Shown: in pieces, positions 1 through 8,688 of the stretch
Layout of the letters: each line of letters begins with the position of its first letter
How positions within the stretch are numbered: position 1 is the stretch's first letter
NCBI GenBank assembly: GCA_017434525.1
Contig: JAFRFD010000086.1
Coordinates: 42,172-106,171, forward strand
Source of the DNA: Methanobrevibacter sp.
GTDB taxonomy: Archaea; Methanobacteriota; Methanobacteria; Methanobacteriales; Methanobacteriaceae
DNA length: 64,000 bases
Direction: 5' to 3'
Position numbers and translations under genes: made by a program
Notes under the pieces: model-generated
What the model saw: only the letters and a program-made list of their open reading frames with translations
Database searches by the model: none
What the model was told of the DNA's origin: nothing

Positions 1-360
1 TTATTTATGGGTCTAGGTCAAGCATGTGCAATTCTACCTGGTCTTTCACGTTCAGGTACAACAATTGCTGCAGGTCTTGTAATGGGTCTTGATAAGGAAT
101 TTGCTGCTAAATTTAGTTTTATATTATCCATTCCAGCTATTTTGGGAGCATTTCTATTGCAAATTAAAGATATTGGTGGTGCACTTGATGTGAATTTTAT
201 ACCAATTATATTAGGTTTCATTGCAGCATTTATTGCAGCATATGCCGCCATCAAATGGATGCTTGAATTAATTCAAAAAAGAAGTTTGGACATTTTTGCT
301 TACTACTGTTGGATAGTTGGTATAATAGTATTTATGGGTTCAATTGCCCATATATTCTAA
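1..360 (+). CDS. uppP: Undecaprenyl-diphosphatase UppP/BacA, C-terminal part (cut by window start)
   Basis: The frame is open from base 1 and ends at a TAA at 358-360, giving the last 119 residues of a protein whose family is usually about 270 long. The PGLSRSGTT motif near the start of the visible part is the signature of the BacA/UppP family; three or four hydrophobic segments follow. The enzyme removes a phosphate from the polyprenyl diphosphate carrier so that it can be reused in envelope synthesis. In an archaeon with pseudomurein this fits recycling of the lipid carrier for the wall precursor. The true start lies outside the window, so nothing can be said about its promoter. The identification rests on the motif plus the membrane pattern and is secure. 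Confidence 0.93.
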   Translation, partial: LFMGLGQACAILPGLSRSGTTIAAGLVMGLDKEFAAKFSFILSIPAILGAFLLQIKDIGGALDVNFIPIILGFIAAFIAAYAAIKWMLELIQKRSLDIFAYYCWIVGIIVFMGSIAHIF

Positions 361-371
361 AAAATAAGATT

Positions 372-392
372 ATAGAGATTTAAAATCTCTAT
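372..392. terminator. Inverted repeat between convergent uppP and cobT-like genes
   Basis: TAGAGATTT at 373-381 is mirrored by AAATCTCTA at 383-391, with the flanking A372 and T392 also able to pair. The repeat sits in the 28-base gap between two convergent genes and overlaps the stop codon of the minus-strand gene. This placement suggests a shared transcription end, but archaeal termination is mostly driven by T-runs, so the role is inferred. Confidence 0.45.
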
Positions 393-1456
393 TTACATAC
401 TTTTTCTATTTTTTTTCTAAGTTTTTCTACAGAATTTCCTAAAACAAGTGCGGTATACATCGCCCCTCCGGCTCCGGCTCCTTCCTTAACAAATCCTTTC
501 AAGTAATTTTTCAAACCGCCGTGTTCTGATTCTTCAAATCTAGGGTCCACTACATTCACGGTGATTCCGTCATCAATTTGTTTTAATATTCCGAATAAAT
601 CTGCGGTTTCATCTCCCGCTACAAATACGGTAGTTGCTAAATTTATCCTTGAAAAATCAAAGTTAGGCTGTATTGATTTTATAATTGCACAAGCGGCCGC
701 CATTTGAGTTCCACCTGCTAGGATAATTGGAATATCTGAACCTAAAACTATTCCTGCGATTGCAGGCAGTGTTGGGTCACCTACTGCGCCAATTGCCTGT
801 ATAGCATCTATATTATCTTTTTTAGGGTCAAGTCCTGCATTTTTGAGTCCTTCGTCTACAACTTTTGTTTTCATATCATGGGGGTTATGCGGCATGCTTC
901 CGCTAACTTTTTCATTTGCATCATAACCTAAAGCCCTTAACACTCCCAAAGCGGTTGTGGTTCCTGCAGCTATGCTTTCACCTATGATGAGCATTTCATG
1001 TCTTCTGGACAGTTCAGCACCTAAATCTTTCGCGTTTTCAAATATTTCTAATGGGTTTAAAACTCCTTTTCCAGTTCTTATGTCTCTTCCATATTCTTTT
1101 CCAAAGCTGACATACTCAACATCAGGCTTAATTTTGGAACCTGCATCAACAATAACAAATGGGATATTTGCAAGCTGGAGTGCTGCTTTTGTAAGTCTTG
1201 CAGGTGTTGGTGCCGCTTCATCGCCCACCACAGTTTCAGCTGGAGCATCGCAGCATCTCACTTCACCCAAAACCATAAATTCAACATCGGAAGCTGGAGT
1301 AAATTCGGTAAGGTCTGCTGATGGACCTGCTCCTGAAATTCCCTCAATCAATGAGGTTTCAGTTGTTCCGATTGTGAGTAAAAATACAGGATCATCACAT
1401 TCTTGCAATTTTTTAGTCAGTTCTTCTGACCCATATGTTGTAATTCCATCAATCAT
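389..1456 (-). CDS. CobT-like nicotinate-nucleotide phosphoribosyltransferase family protein (archaeal TIGR00303 type)
   Basis: The 355-residue product looks like the archaeal CobT family (formerly UPF0284). It has the glycine-rich stretches of that family: SGAGPSADLTEF near residue 45, GESIAAGTTTALGVLRALGY near 165, and a GGTQMAAA segment near 250. Bacterial CobT transfers a phosphoribosyl group to the lower-ligand base of cobamides; methanogens need cobamides for methyl transfer. The start is taken as the ATG at 1456 and not the GTG nine bases upstream, because that GTG is part of an AAGGTGA ribosome binding site with good spacing. The gene overlaps the end of the upstream minus-strand gene by eight bases, so the pair is probably co-translated. 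The family is clear; the exact substrate is inferred. Confidence 0.82.
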   Translation of the reverse strand: MIDGITTYGSEELTKKLQECDDPVFLLTIGTTETSLIEGISGAGPSADLTEFTPASDVEFMVLGEVRCCDAPAETVVGDEAAPTPARLTKAALQLANIPFVIVDAGSKIKPDVEYVSFGKEYGRDIRTGKGVLNPLEIFENAKDLGAELSRRHEMLIIGESIAAGTTTALGVLRALGYDANEKVSGSMPHNPHDMKTKVVDEGLKNAGLDPKKDNIDAIQAIGAVGDPTLPAIAGIVLGSDIPIILAGGTQMAAACAIIKSIQPNFDFSRINLATTVFVAGDETADLFGILKQIDDGITVNVVDPRFEESEHGGLKNYLKGFVKEGAGAGGAMYTALVLGNSVEKLRKKIEKVCK

Positions 1457-1952
1457 CTTTTTCACCTTGCTTTTTCAACAAATCTATGATAATCTTATTC
1501 TGATTAATAATCTTTTTATTTTGAAGCATGATTTTTTTAAGCATTTCAATTTCTGGCAGTTCATCGTCCCTATAGAATTTTTGACCGTCCCTTGCCCTTG
1601 GAGGAATTTTTATTTGGTCTTTTGGAGGAAGTGATGTTTTTTCATCTGACCTTGGAGGTATGACTCCTTTAGAAGCACTGTCCTCATTTGAAATGAAGTC
1701 TACATATCTGTGTGTTACTTTATTTTTTGACCTTTCATCAAGTAATTCCATCAATCTGTCATCCACTTCTTTAACACCATGAAGCTGTTCCTGTTCTACT
1801 TCGTGAAGTAATCTTTTTTGAATGTTATAAGCATTATAAATTGGAATTCCACGAGTTTCACATTCGTTTTTAAACATATCACTGATGTTAATATCTCCGG
1901 TTAATTTTTTAACTCTTTTTTGCTCTGGAGTATTCGCACTATAAAATCCCAT
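1449..1952 (-). CDS. Conserved hypothetical protein with C-terminal coiled coil
   Basis: I do not recognise this 167-residue protein. It is hydrophilic throughout, with no signal peptide or membrane segment. The first 85 residues are mixed and predicted mostly helical. Residues about 95-130 are rich in proline and charge, and look unstructured. The last 30 residues (from about EIEMLKKIMLQNKKI) follow a heptad-like pattern of I, L and M, as in a short coiled coil for self-association. It is translated just ahead of the cobT-like gene, with an eight-base overlap. A small adaptor or regulatory role linked to cobamide metabolism is possible from context only. The start ATG at 1952 has a weak AAGTGA upstream. 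Confidence 0.72.
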   Translation of the reverse strand: MGFYSANTPEQKRVKKLTGDINISDMFKNECETRGIPIYNAYNIQKRLLHEVEQEQLHGVKEVDDRLMELLDERSKNKVTHRYVDFISNEDSASKGVIPPRSDEKTSLPPKDQIKIPPRARDGQKFYRDDELPEIEMLKKIMLQNKKIINQNKIIIDLLKKQGEKDD

Positions 1953-2041
1953 AATTTCACTTATGTTTTTTAAATTTAAAAAATATTTTTATATGTATAA
2001 CTTACTAAATAATAATTAATTAATTTTTTTAGTTGATTATT

Positions 2042-3631
2042 TTGATAAGTTTAGGAATTGAAGGAACTGCAGAAAAAACAGGCGTAGGCATTGTTGATAG
2101 TGATGGAAATATATTGGCCATTGCAGGAAAACAATTGTTTCCCGAAGAGGGTGGCATTCATCCTAGAATTGCAGCTGAACATCATGCAGAATGGATTCCT
2201 AAATTAATTCCCGAAGCTATTAATCAAGCAGGAATTTCATATGATGATGTTGATTTAATTTCATTTTCTCAGGGTCCAGGGTTAGGCCCCGCTTTAAGAA
2301 TCGTTGCGACTTCAGCAAGAACTCTTGCATTATCCTTAAAAAAGCCAATCATTGGTGTCAATCATTGCATTGGACATGTTGAAGTTGGAAAGCTTGACAC
2401 TGGTGCAGTCAATCCAGTTGCTCTTTATGTGAGTGGGGGCAACAGCCAAGTCATTGCTTATGAAAGCGGAAGGTATAGAATTTTTGGAGAAACCTTGGAT
2501 ATAGCTATTGGAAATTGTCTTGATCACTTTGGCCGTGAAACCGGTTTAGGTCATCCTGGAGGTCCAGTAATAGAAAAATTAGCTAAGCAAGGTTCTTATA
2601 TTGATTTGCCATATGTTGTCAAGGGTATGGACTTTTCTTTTTCAGGATTATTATCTGCGGCATTAAGAGAAGCCGAAAAAGGAACTCCGATGGAAGATAT
2701 TTGTTTTTCACTTCAGGAAACCGCATTTTCAATGTTAGTTGAAGTGACTGAAAGAGCACTGTCACACACTCAAAAAGATGAAGTGATGCTTTGTGGTGGA
2801 GTATCTGCCAATTCTCGCTTACGTGAAATGCTTAAAACAATGTCAGAAGAGCATGGCGCTAATTTTTACATGCCTGAAATGAAGCTCTGTGGAGACAACG
2901 GGGTAATGATTGCATGGTTAGGGCTGTTGATGTGTAATGAGTTCGGTCCAATGGATTTAAAAGATACGGGAATAATTCAAAAATTCAGAACAGATGAAGT
3001 GGATATTCCCTGGATAGAAAACTCTAAAAGCTATTTAAAGCTAAGCGAAGATTTAATAGCAAAAGGTGCAGAATCCAATATTGTCAAATCAAACTATTTG
3101 GGGGAGCCGGCAGTCTTAAAGGATAGAATTGCTAAAGGATATAGGATTGCTGAAATCGATGATAAAATTAGAAAATCCAGATGCAAACTTGAAGCCAAAC
3201 TTTTATCCGATGCAAAAAGAGCGGGTGTTGTTACTCCAGTTTTGTATGATGTTAATTTAGAAAACAAGTCAATATTGATGGAAGAAATTGAGGGGGTCAT
3301 GCTAAAAGACATCATTGATGAGGATTTAGCATTTAAAATAGGAGTTGAAATCTCCAAACTTCACTCAGAGGGCATTATTCACGGTGACATTACCTCTTCA
3401 AATATAATGCTTAGGGATGGTCAATTGGTTTTCATAGATTTCGGTCTTGGAAGGTATTCTCAACTGGATGAGGATAAGGCGGTTGATTTGCTAGTTTTAA
3501 AAAAATCATTGCAAAGTATTGACTATAATCTTGCGGTCAGGTACTTTGATTGTATTTTGAAAGGTTATAATAATAAGAAGGTCTCCGACCATATTGATGA
3601 CATCGAATCCCGTGGAAGATATACTCACTAA
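2042..3631 (+). CDS. kae1-bud32: Bifunctional Kae1-Bud32: tRNA threonylcarbamoyladenosine synthesis protein fused to its kinase/ATPase
   Basis: This is the fused form of two KEOPS-complex subunits, which make the universal t6A base at position 37 of ANN-decoding tRNAs. Residues 1-325 are Kae1 (ASKHA fold) with the metal-binding pair in NHCIGH near residue 108 and the nucleotide-binding SGGNSQ and CGGVSANSR motifs. The last 200 residues are the small kinase Bud32, with the catalytic HGDITSSN and the metal-binding DFG. The start is a TTG at 2042, giving MISLGIEGTAEKTG as in relatives; another TTG three codons upstream at 2033 is possible. There is no clear ribosome binding site and a TATA-like TTTTATAT lies near 1987, so the message may have a short leader. 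The fusion is known from other methanogens. Confidence 0.95.
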   Translation: MISLGIEGTAEKTGVGIVDSDGNILAIAGKQLFPEEGGIHPRIAAEHHAEWIPKLIPEAINQAGISYDDVDLISFSQGPGLGPALRIVATSARTLALSLKKPIIGVNHCIGHVEVGKLDTGAVNPVALYVSGGNSQVIAYESGRYRIFGETLDIAIGNCLDHFGRETGLGHPGGPVIEKLAKQGSYIDLPYVVKGMDFSFSGLLSAALREAEKGTPMEDICFSLQETAFSMLVEVTERALSHTQKDEVMLCGGVSANSRLREMLKTMSEEHGANFYMPEMKLCGDNGVMIAWLGLLMCNEFGPMDLKDTGIIQKFRTDEVDIPWIENSKSYLKLSEDLIAKGAESNIVKSNYLGEPAVLKDRIAKGYRIAEIDDKIRKSRCKLEAKLLSDAKRAGVVTPVLYDVNLENKSILMEEIEGVMLKDIIDEDLAFKIGVEISKLHSEGIIHGDITSSNIMLRDGQLVFIDFGLGRYSQLDEDKAVDLLVLKKSLQSIDYNLAVRYFDCILKGYNNKKVSDHIDDIESRGRYTH

Positions 3632-3675
3632 TTTTTTGGTTAACTATAATAAAAATATAATTCATATTTAAAAAT

Positions 3676-4227
3676 ATGATAACATTTATAACTGGTAACG
3701 AACATAAAGTTAAAGAAGCAGAGAATATTTTCAAAGATTATGACATTAACTTAAAGCATATTGATTTAGGTTACACAGAACCTCAGGGGACTCTTGAGGA
3801 AGTGGCCATATCAGGCGCAAAATATGCTTGTCATGAACTTGACTGTCCTGTGATTGTTGAAGATGCTGGTTTATTCATTAAAGCTTTAAATTGGTTTCCG
3901 GGAACATATTCACATTATGTTCAAGATACTATTGGGAATCAAGGAATTTTAAAGTTATTAGCAGATTCTGATGACCGTTATGCCGAATTCAGGTCAGTTA
4001 TTGGGTACTGTGCCCCCAATTCTGAGCCCAAGATCTTTTTAGGCAAGGTATCAGGTGAAATCGCAGTTGAAGAGAAAGGAGATTTAGGATTTGCCTTTGA
4101 TCCGATTTTTTATGTTCCTAGTGAAGGTAAGACATTCGGAGAACTTACAACTGATGAAAAAAACCAATTTTCACATAGAAAAAATTCTTTAGAAAAGTTT
4201 ATTAAATGGTATTCTAGTCAAGAATAG
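3676..4227 (+). CDS. XTP/dITP pyrophosphatase, RdgB/HAM1 family
   Basis: The 183-residue product cleans the nucleotide pool by hydrolysing dITP, ITP and XTP to monophosphates plus pyrophosphate, so that deaminated purines do not enter DNA or RNA. The family marks are in order: [10 protein letters not shown] at residue 6 (phosphate binding), VEDAGLFI near 65 with the acidic catalytic residues, and the substrate-recognition FAFDPIF plus SHRKN near the C-terminus. Length is normal for the family. The ATG at 3676 follows a very AT-rich stretch with TATA-like sequence and no ribosome binding site, hinting at a leaderless or short-leader message. It follows kae1-bud32 by 44 bases on the same strand. 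Confidence 0.94.
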   Translation: MITFITGNEHKVKEAENIFKDYDINLKHIDLGYTEPQGTLEEVAISGAKYACHELDCPVIVEDAGLFIKALNWFPGTYSHYVQDTIGNQGILKLLADSDDRYAEFRSVIGYCAPNSEPKIFLGKVSGEIAVEEKGDLGFAFDPIFYVPSEGKTFGELTTDEKNQFSHRKNSLEKFIKWYSSQE

Positions 4228-4295
4228 CATTATTTTTCTAATAACTGCTTAATTGGGCTTATTTAAGATTTAAAAAATTTAAAGAGGTTTATATT

Positions 4296-4694
4296 ATGGC
4301 AAGACCAGAATGGGTAACTTATAGTGATGAAGAAATTGAAGAAATGATTTTAAAATTTAACAGAGAAGGTAAAAGTACTTCCGAAATTGGTATTATATTA
4401 AGAGACCAATATGGAATTCCTTCAGTTAAAGATGTAACTGGTGAAAGAATTACTGAAATTTTAAGAAGAAACGGTCAAGCTGGAGACTACCCAGAAGACT
4501 TAATGAATTTAATTAGAAGAGCAGTAAACATCAGAGATCACTTAGAAGAAAACCCTAAAGACTTACACTCAAAAAGAGGTTTAACTATTATTGAATCTAG
4601 AATCAGAAGATTAGCTTCTTACTATGTAAGTGAAGGTAAATTACCAGAAGGATGGAGATATAATCCAAGAGAAGCAGCACTCCTTGTTAAATAG
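4296..4694 (+). CDS. rps15: 30S ribosomal protein S15 (archaeal/eukaryotic S13-type)
   Basis: The 132-residue protein is the archaeal form of S15, which binds the central domain of 16S rRNA early in small-subunit assembly. The N-terminal [16 protein letters not shown] extension is typical of the archaeal form. The four-helix core follows, with [20 protein letters not shown] near residues 90-109 as the rRNA-binding region. A GAGGT at 4284-4288 stands seven bases before the ATG, the best ribosome binding site in this neighbourhood, in line with strong expression. The codon and base composition is slightly more regular than in its neighbours. The downstream RecJ-like gene begins inside its last codons. 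Confidence 0.97.
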   Translation: MARPEWVTYSDEEIEEMILKFNREGKSTSEIGIILRDQYGIPSVKDVTGERITEILRRNGQAGDYPEDLMNLIRRAVNIRDHLEENPKDLHSKRGLTIIESRIRRLASYYVSEGKLPEGWRYNPREAALLVK

Positions 4695-6018
4695 AGCTAG
4701 TGAAGCTTGTAATATGCTCAAAGAGCATATTGAAAATGATACTGTTATAAGATTAATTTCTCATAACGATGCTGATGGAATTTCAGCGGCGGCAGTTATA
4801 GCGAATGCTTTGGCTGAAGAGAATGTTCAATTCCATGCTACCCTTATTCCACGTCTTAAGGAGGATATTGTAAATCAATTAAGAAGTGAAAAAAATGATT
4901 TATTCATATTTTCCGATATGGGCAGTCCATTTATTAAGGAATTTAACACTTACAAGCATGATGTTATAGTCGCTGACCACCATCAAGTAAACGATACTGA
5001 AGCTGATAGCAATGTTGTCCATGTAAATCCCCATTTATTTGGAGTAGATGGAAGTAAAGATTTATGTGGTGCGGGATCAGCTTATTTAACTATTCGTGAT
5101 TTGGACAAAAAACATTTGGCGTATTATGCTTTAGTTGGTGCATTTGGTGATATGCAAGGTCAGGATGGTTTTACAGGTGTAAACAAATTGATTCTTGATG
5201 ATGCATTAGAAAGTGGTAATTTAGAAATTCATGAAGGTTTAAAGATTGTTTCCAAATCAACAGAACCAATTTTTAAATCTCTCGCTTATACTTTTTCACC
5301 ACCTCTTCCAGGAATTAGTGGAGATTTTGATGGTGCTCGTGAGTTTTTAGAGCGTATGAACTTATCTTATGGGATAAAATTCACTGATCTTGAGGATGAA
5401 GAAAAAGACTTGTTAAAGGATGCTCTGATTAACATTAATCCCGATATCTTTGGGGATTGCTATACTGTTGTAAAGGAATCTCCAATGTTACGTGATTTGG
5501 AGGAATATTCGTATATTCTCGATGCATGTGGAAAAAATAAAAAACAGGGGTTAGGTTTAAGCATTGCTTTAGGTGAAAAAGACCAAGCTCTTGACGCTGC
5601 TTTAAGATTGCAACGCCAATACCGTGATCAAATTGTTAAAGGCCTTGAATGGATTAAAAGGGAAGGTGCTCAACAATTGAATTCAATACAATACTTATAT
5701 AGTGAAGATAAGGTTTTAAAATCAGTAATGGGAACTATTGCAAGTATTGGATTATCAGTTGAGTTATTGGATAATTCCAAACCTGTACTTGGACTTTCAA
5801 GACTCCACAAGGATATTAAGATTTCCGGTAGAACCACTAGAGATATGGTTGCAAAAGGCGTTAATCTAGGTAAAGCACTGCAGGATTCATCCAACAATTT
5901 TGGAGGTACTGGTGGCGGTCACGATATTGCGGCCGGTGCAATGATACCGTATGACAGTAAGGATAATTTCTTACACTTAGTTGATGAAATGGTTGAATAC
6001 CAATTAAATAGTGATTAA
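4684..6018 (+). CDS. DHH-family phosphoesterase, RecJ-like (GINS-associated-nuclease type)
   Basis: The protein of about 444 residues carries the DHH motifs in order: HNDADG near residue 29, the metal-binding VADHHQ near 97, and the DHHA1 substrate-binding [13 protein letters not shown] near the C-terminus. Archaeal RecJ-like proteins with this layout either degrade single-stranded DNA and RNA ends or act as non-catalytic Cdc45-like partners of GINS in the replication helicase. All catalytic-type residues that I can see are kept, so activity is plausible. Start choice is uncertain: the frame is open back to a GTG at 4630 inside rps15, a TTG at 4684 overlaps the rps15 end by 11 bases, and an ATG lies at 4714. 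I prefer 4684. The S15-RecJ pairing is common in Euryarchaeota. Confidence 0.87.
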   Translation: MLNRASEACNMLKEHIENDTVIRLISHNDADGISAAAVIANALAEENVQFHATLIPRLKEDIVNQLRSEKNDLFIFSDMGSPFIKEFNTYKHDVIVADHHQVNDTEADSNVVHVNPHLFGVDGSKDLCGAGSAYLTIRDLDKKHLAYYALVGAFGDMQGQDGFTGVNKLILDDALESGNLEIHEGLKIVSKSTEPIFKSLAYTFSPPLPGISGDFDGAREFLERMNLSYGIKFTDLEDEEKDLLKDALININPDIFGDCYTVVKESPMLRDLEEYSYILDACGKNKKQGLGLSIALGEKDQALDAALRLQRQYRDQIVKGLEWIKREGAQQLNSIQYLYSEDKVLKSVMGTIASIGLSVELLDNSKPVLGLSRLHKDIKISGRTTRDMVAKGVNLGKALQDSSNNFGGTGGGHDIAAGAMIPYDSKDNFLHLVDEMVEYQLNSD

Positions 6019-6019
6019 T

Positions 6020-7207
6020 ATGTTTTTAACAGATAAAGAGCAACAAATGTGCGATGGAGAATTTGGAGAGACTATCAGAAAAAGTATGGATATCCTGGTT
6101 GCATTAGGCGATATCTATGGTGCTCCCAAATTAGTTGATATTACATCCGCACAGGTATCTGGTGTTTCTTACAAAACTATTGGGGATGCCGGTTTAGAAT
6201 ATCTTGAAGATTTGGCCTTGGATGGTTCCGGTAAGGCAACTATCAACGCGTCTTTAAACCCTCCTGGAACCGATTTGGATAATTGGGAGGCATTAGGGTT
6301 TCCAAAGGACTTTGCAATTAAACAGAATCAAATTGTAGACGCATATGCTAAACTCGGAATTTCTAAAACATGTACCTGCACTCCGTATTTGGTGGGCAAT
6401 GTTCCAAGATTTAGGGACCATGTTTCATGGTCTGAATCATCTGCTGTGGCTTATGTTAATTCTGTAATTGGTGCTAGAACTAATCGTGAAGGCGGTCCGG
6501 CAGCACTTGCGGCAGCTATTGTCGGCAAAACTCCGTTATATGGTTTCCATTTAGACCAAAATAGGAAAGCTAACTTGGTTGTTAATGTTTCAACAGAGTT
6601 GAAGGGCGCTGATTTTGGTGCATTAGGTTATATAATTGGTAAAGTTGTCGGTGGAGGAGTACCTTACTTTAAACTTCAAAATACTCCTAACAATAATGAC
6701 TTGAAGACTCTTGGTGCGGCTTTAGCTTCATCAGGTTCAGTTGCGCTTTATCATATTGATAACGTGACTCCTGAATTTGACAAGGCAGATGAAGCGGAAG
6801 TTGAGGACATAATGTTTATATCTGAAAAGGAAATCCAAGAAACCCGTCAAAAATTGTCAACAACTGATAAGGAACCTGATTTAATCTGTTTAGGTTGCCC
6901 TCATGCATCACTTGAAGAAATTAAACAGGTAGCTAGTATCGTACAAGGAAAAACTATTAAAAATAAATTATGGATTTGCACATCAGTTAGCGTTAAAGCG
7001 ACTGCCGACAGAATGGGATATACTGAAACAATCGAAAAAGCAGGTGGAAACGTCGTGTGTGACACCTGTATGGTTGTAGCTCCTATTGAAGATATGGGCT
7101 TTGAAGTAATTGGTGTAAATTCAGCAAAGGCAGCAAACTATGTTCCATCAATGTGTGGACTTGATGTTGTTTATAATGATGTAGAAAATCTTATTCAATT
7201 TGAATAG
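6020..7207 (+). CDS. Aconitase X catalytic (large) subunit, probable phosphomevalonate dehydratase
   Basis: The 395-residue product belongs to the AcnX (DUF521) family, the large subunit of a dehydratase related to aconitase. In archaea the two-subunit AcnX converts mevalonate 5-phosphate to trans-anhydromevalonate 5-phosphate in the archaeal mevalonate pathway, which supplies isoprenoid lipids. Family features are the [16 protein letters not shown] start, the cysteine-rich [11 protein letters not shown] near residue 118, and [13 protein letters not shown] near 291, whose cysteines should hold an iron-sulfur cluster. I chose ATG 6020 over the GTG at 6011 because relatives begin with MxLTxxEQ; only one base separates it from the recJ-like stop. 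The small subunit is not adjacent: it lies at 46110-46499. Confidence 0.9.
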   Translation: MFLTDKEQQMCDGEFGETIRKSMDILVALGDIYGAPKLVDITSAQVSGVSYKTIGDAGLEYLEDLALDGSGKATINASLNPPGTDLDNWEALGFPKDFAIKQNQIVDAYAKLGISKTCTCTPYLVGNVPRFRDHVSWSESSAVAYVNSVIGARTNREGGPAALAAAIVGKTPLYGFHLDQNRKANLVVNVSTELKGADFGALGYIIGKVVGGGVPYFKLQNTPNNNDLKTLGAALASSGSVALYHIDNVTPEFDKADEAEVEDIMFISEKEIQETRQKLSTTDKEPDLICLGCPHASLEEIKQVASIVQGKTIKNKLWICTSVSVKATADRMGYTETIEKAGGNVVCDTCMVVAPIEDMGFEVIGVNSAKAANYVPSMCGLDVVYNDVENLIQFE

Positions 7208-7302
7208 GTTTTCTTTAACTTTTTTTTTTAAAAACTGCTTAACCTTTAAATTAGATAAAATCCATAAAGTATACCAGTAAAAATTTTTAGGAAGACTTTT
7301 TT

Positions 7303-8688
7303 ATGAATTATTTAGTTGTTGGTGCTGGAAATGCAAGTCGGCCTGTTGCAAGATTGCTTAATTATTTAGGCCATAAAGTTGTAATAACCGATTTAAAAGA
7401 TATTTCAGATTTTAAAATTGAATTTCAACGAAGTTTAATTGAAATGGAAAAGGAAGGAGTTATACTAGACTTGCCTAATAAAGACCCATCCATTGATGGT
7501 TTTGATGCGGTTTATATGCCTCCGACATTACCTGATTCCGCTCCAATAGCAAAGAAAGTTAAAGATTCAGATTTGAAAGTCTTAACTAATGAAGAATTTT
7601 CCAAAACAGTCAATGATTTGATTCCTGTTGACATTATTGGCATTACCGGAACAATGGGAAAGACAACCACCACCTTTATAACCACAAGCCTTTTCAAACA
7701 GGCAGGCTATAAAGTTTGGTCATGTTCATCCCTTGTCAACAACTTAGTTTCAGAAGCCATAATTGATGGTATCGTTAAGGAAAAAGCTCAAAATTGCGAT
7801 ATTGCTATTTTTGAACTTCCTCACGGCACAATAGGTCTTTTAAATAGATTGGATATTAAAATAGGTCTTTTAACAAATATTGCAGAAGACCATTTATCCG
7901 AATTTGGAGGTTCTCTTGAAAAGTACCAGCAACGCAAACTGGTCTTGGAGGCCATGAGTGAAACTTTCATAGCCAATAATTCATGTCGCGATATTATCGA
8001 AAGCGTTCGTGATGATGCAATATTCTATGCATTAGATGAGGATGTTGATTTTAAAGGAACTGTTGGGGATAAATCTTTAACAATCAAATCAAAGGATGTG
8101 GAATTTACCACACCATTCCATATGATGAGCTATTTCTTTGAAAACTCTGTTGCGGCATCAGCCGTTGCATTAACATATGGCGTTAATAAAGAAGATATCA
8201 TTGATGCATTGACAGTATTTAAAGGCTTGCCTGCTCATATGGAAGATGTTGGAGATTATAATGGCAGAAAAGTTATTTTAGATTCTGCATTTTTATATGA
8301 TGGAATGAAAATCACATTGGATTACTTTAAAGATGAAAGCGTAGTGTTATTCTTAGATCATTTTGATACTTTGTCTGTAAGAGATAAAGCAGAAGTTGGT
8401 GAATTGGTAAGCAACTATGACATTAAAGTTGTTATAGCTAGCGGATTTAATGAAGTTACTCAGGAAGTGGAGATGGAAGCCGCCCAGGAAATTTTAGATG
8501 CAATCACTAATCCGAACATAGAAAAAGTTGCGGTTGAAAATATTGAGATAGCTGCCTGCGAGACATTTAAATACTCAAAACCTGGAGATATCATTTTGCA
8601 TATGGGGCCGCTCATAGCTTACGATAGGCTAACTACTGTTGAAAAAATCATGAAAGGATTGGATGAAGGGAGTAAAAAATATGAATAA
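7303..8688 (+). CDS. Mur-ligase-like protein, probable pseudomurein peptide ligase
   Basis: This 461-residue protein has the three-domain Mur ligase plan. An N-terminal Rossmann-like domain begins MNYLVVGAGNASRPVARLL. An ATP-binding domain follows with the P-loop GTMGKTTTT near residue 114 and the catalytic NIAEDHLSEF near 197. A C-terminal ligase domain begins near residue 325. Methanobacteriales lack murein but build pseudomurein, and use Mur-like ligases to add amino acids to its precursor. A second such gene follows with an eight-base overlap, so the two form an operon and probably act in succession. Which residue is added cannot be read from the sequence. The methionine in place of asparagine in the usual GTNGKT P-loop is unusual. 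AGGA near 7291 may serve as ribosome binding site. Confidence 0.85.
   Translation: MNYLVVGAGNASRPVARLLNYLGHKVVITDLKDISDFKIEFQRSLIEMEKEGVILDLPNKDPSIDGFDAVYMPPTLPDSAPIAKKVKDSDLKVLTNEEFSKTVNDLIPVDIIGITGTMGKTTTTFITTSLFKQAGYKVWSCSSLVNNLVSEAIIDGIVKEKAQNCDIAIFELPHGTIGLLNRLDIKIGLLTNIAEDHLSEFGGSLEKYQQRKLVLEAMSETFIANNSCRDIIESVRDDAIFYALDEDVDFKGTVGDKSLTIKSKDVEFTTPFHMMSYFFENSVAASAVALTYGVNKEDIIDALTVFKGLPAHMEDVGDYNGRKVILDSAFLYDGMKITLDYFKDESVVLFLDHFDTLSVRDKAEVGELVSNYDIKVVIASGFNEVTQEVEMEAAQEILDAITNPNIEKVAVENIEIAACETFKYSKPGDIILHMGPLIAYDRLTTVEKIMKGLDEGSKKYE

Noticed and set aside
957..1634. Long plus-strand open frame opposite the CobT-like gene
   Set aside because: Low-complexity residue pattern in antisense to a clear gene; no start signal or family match.
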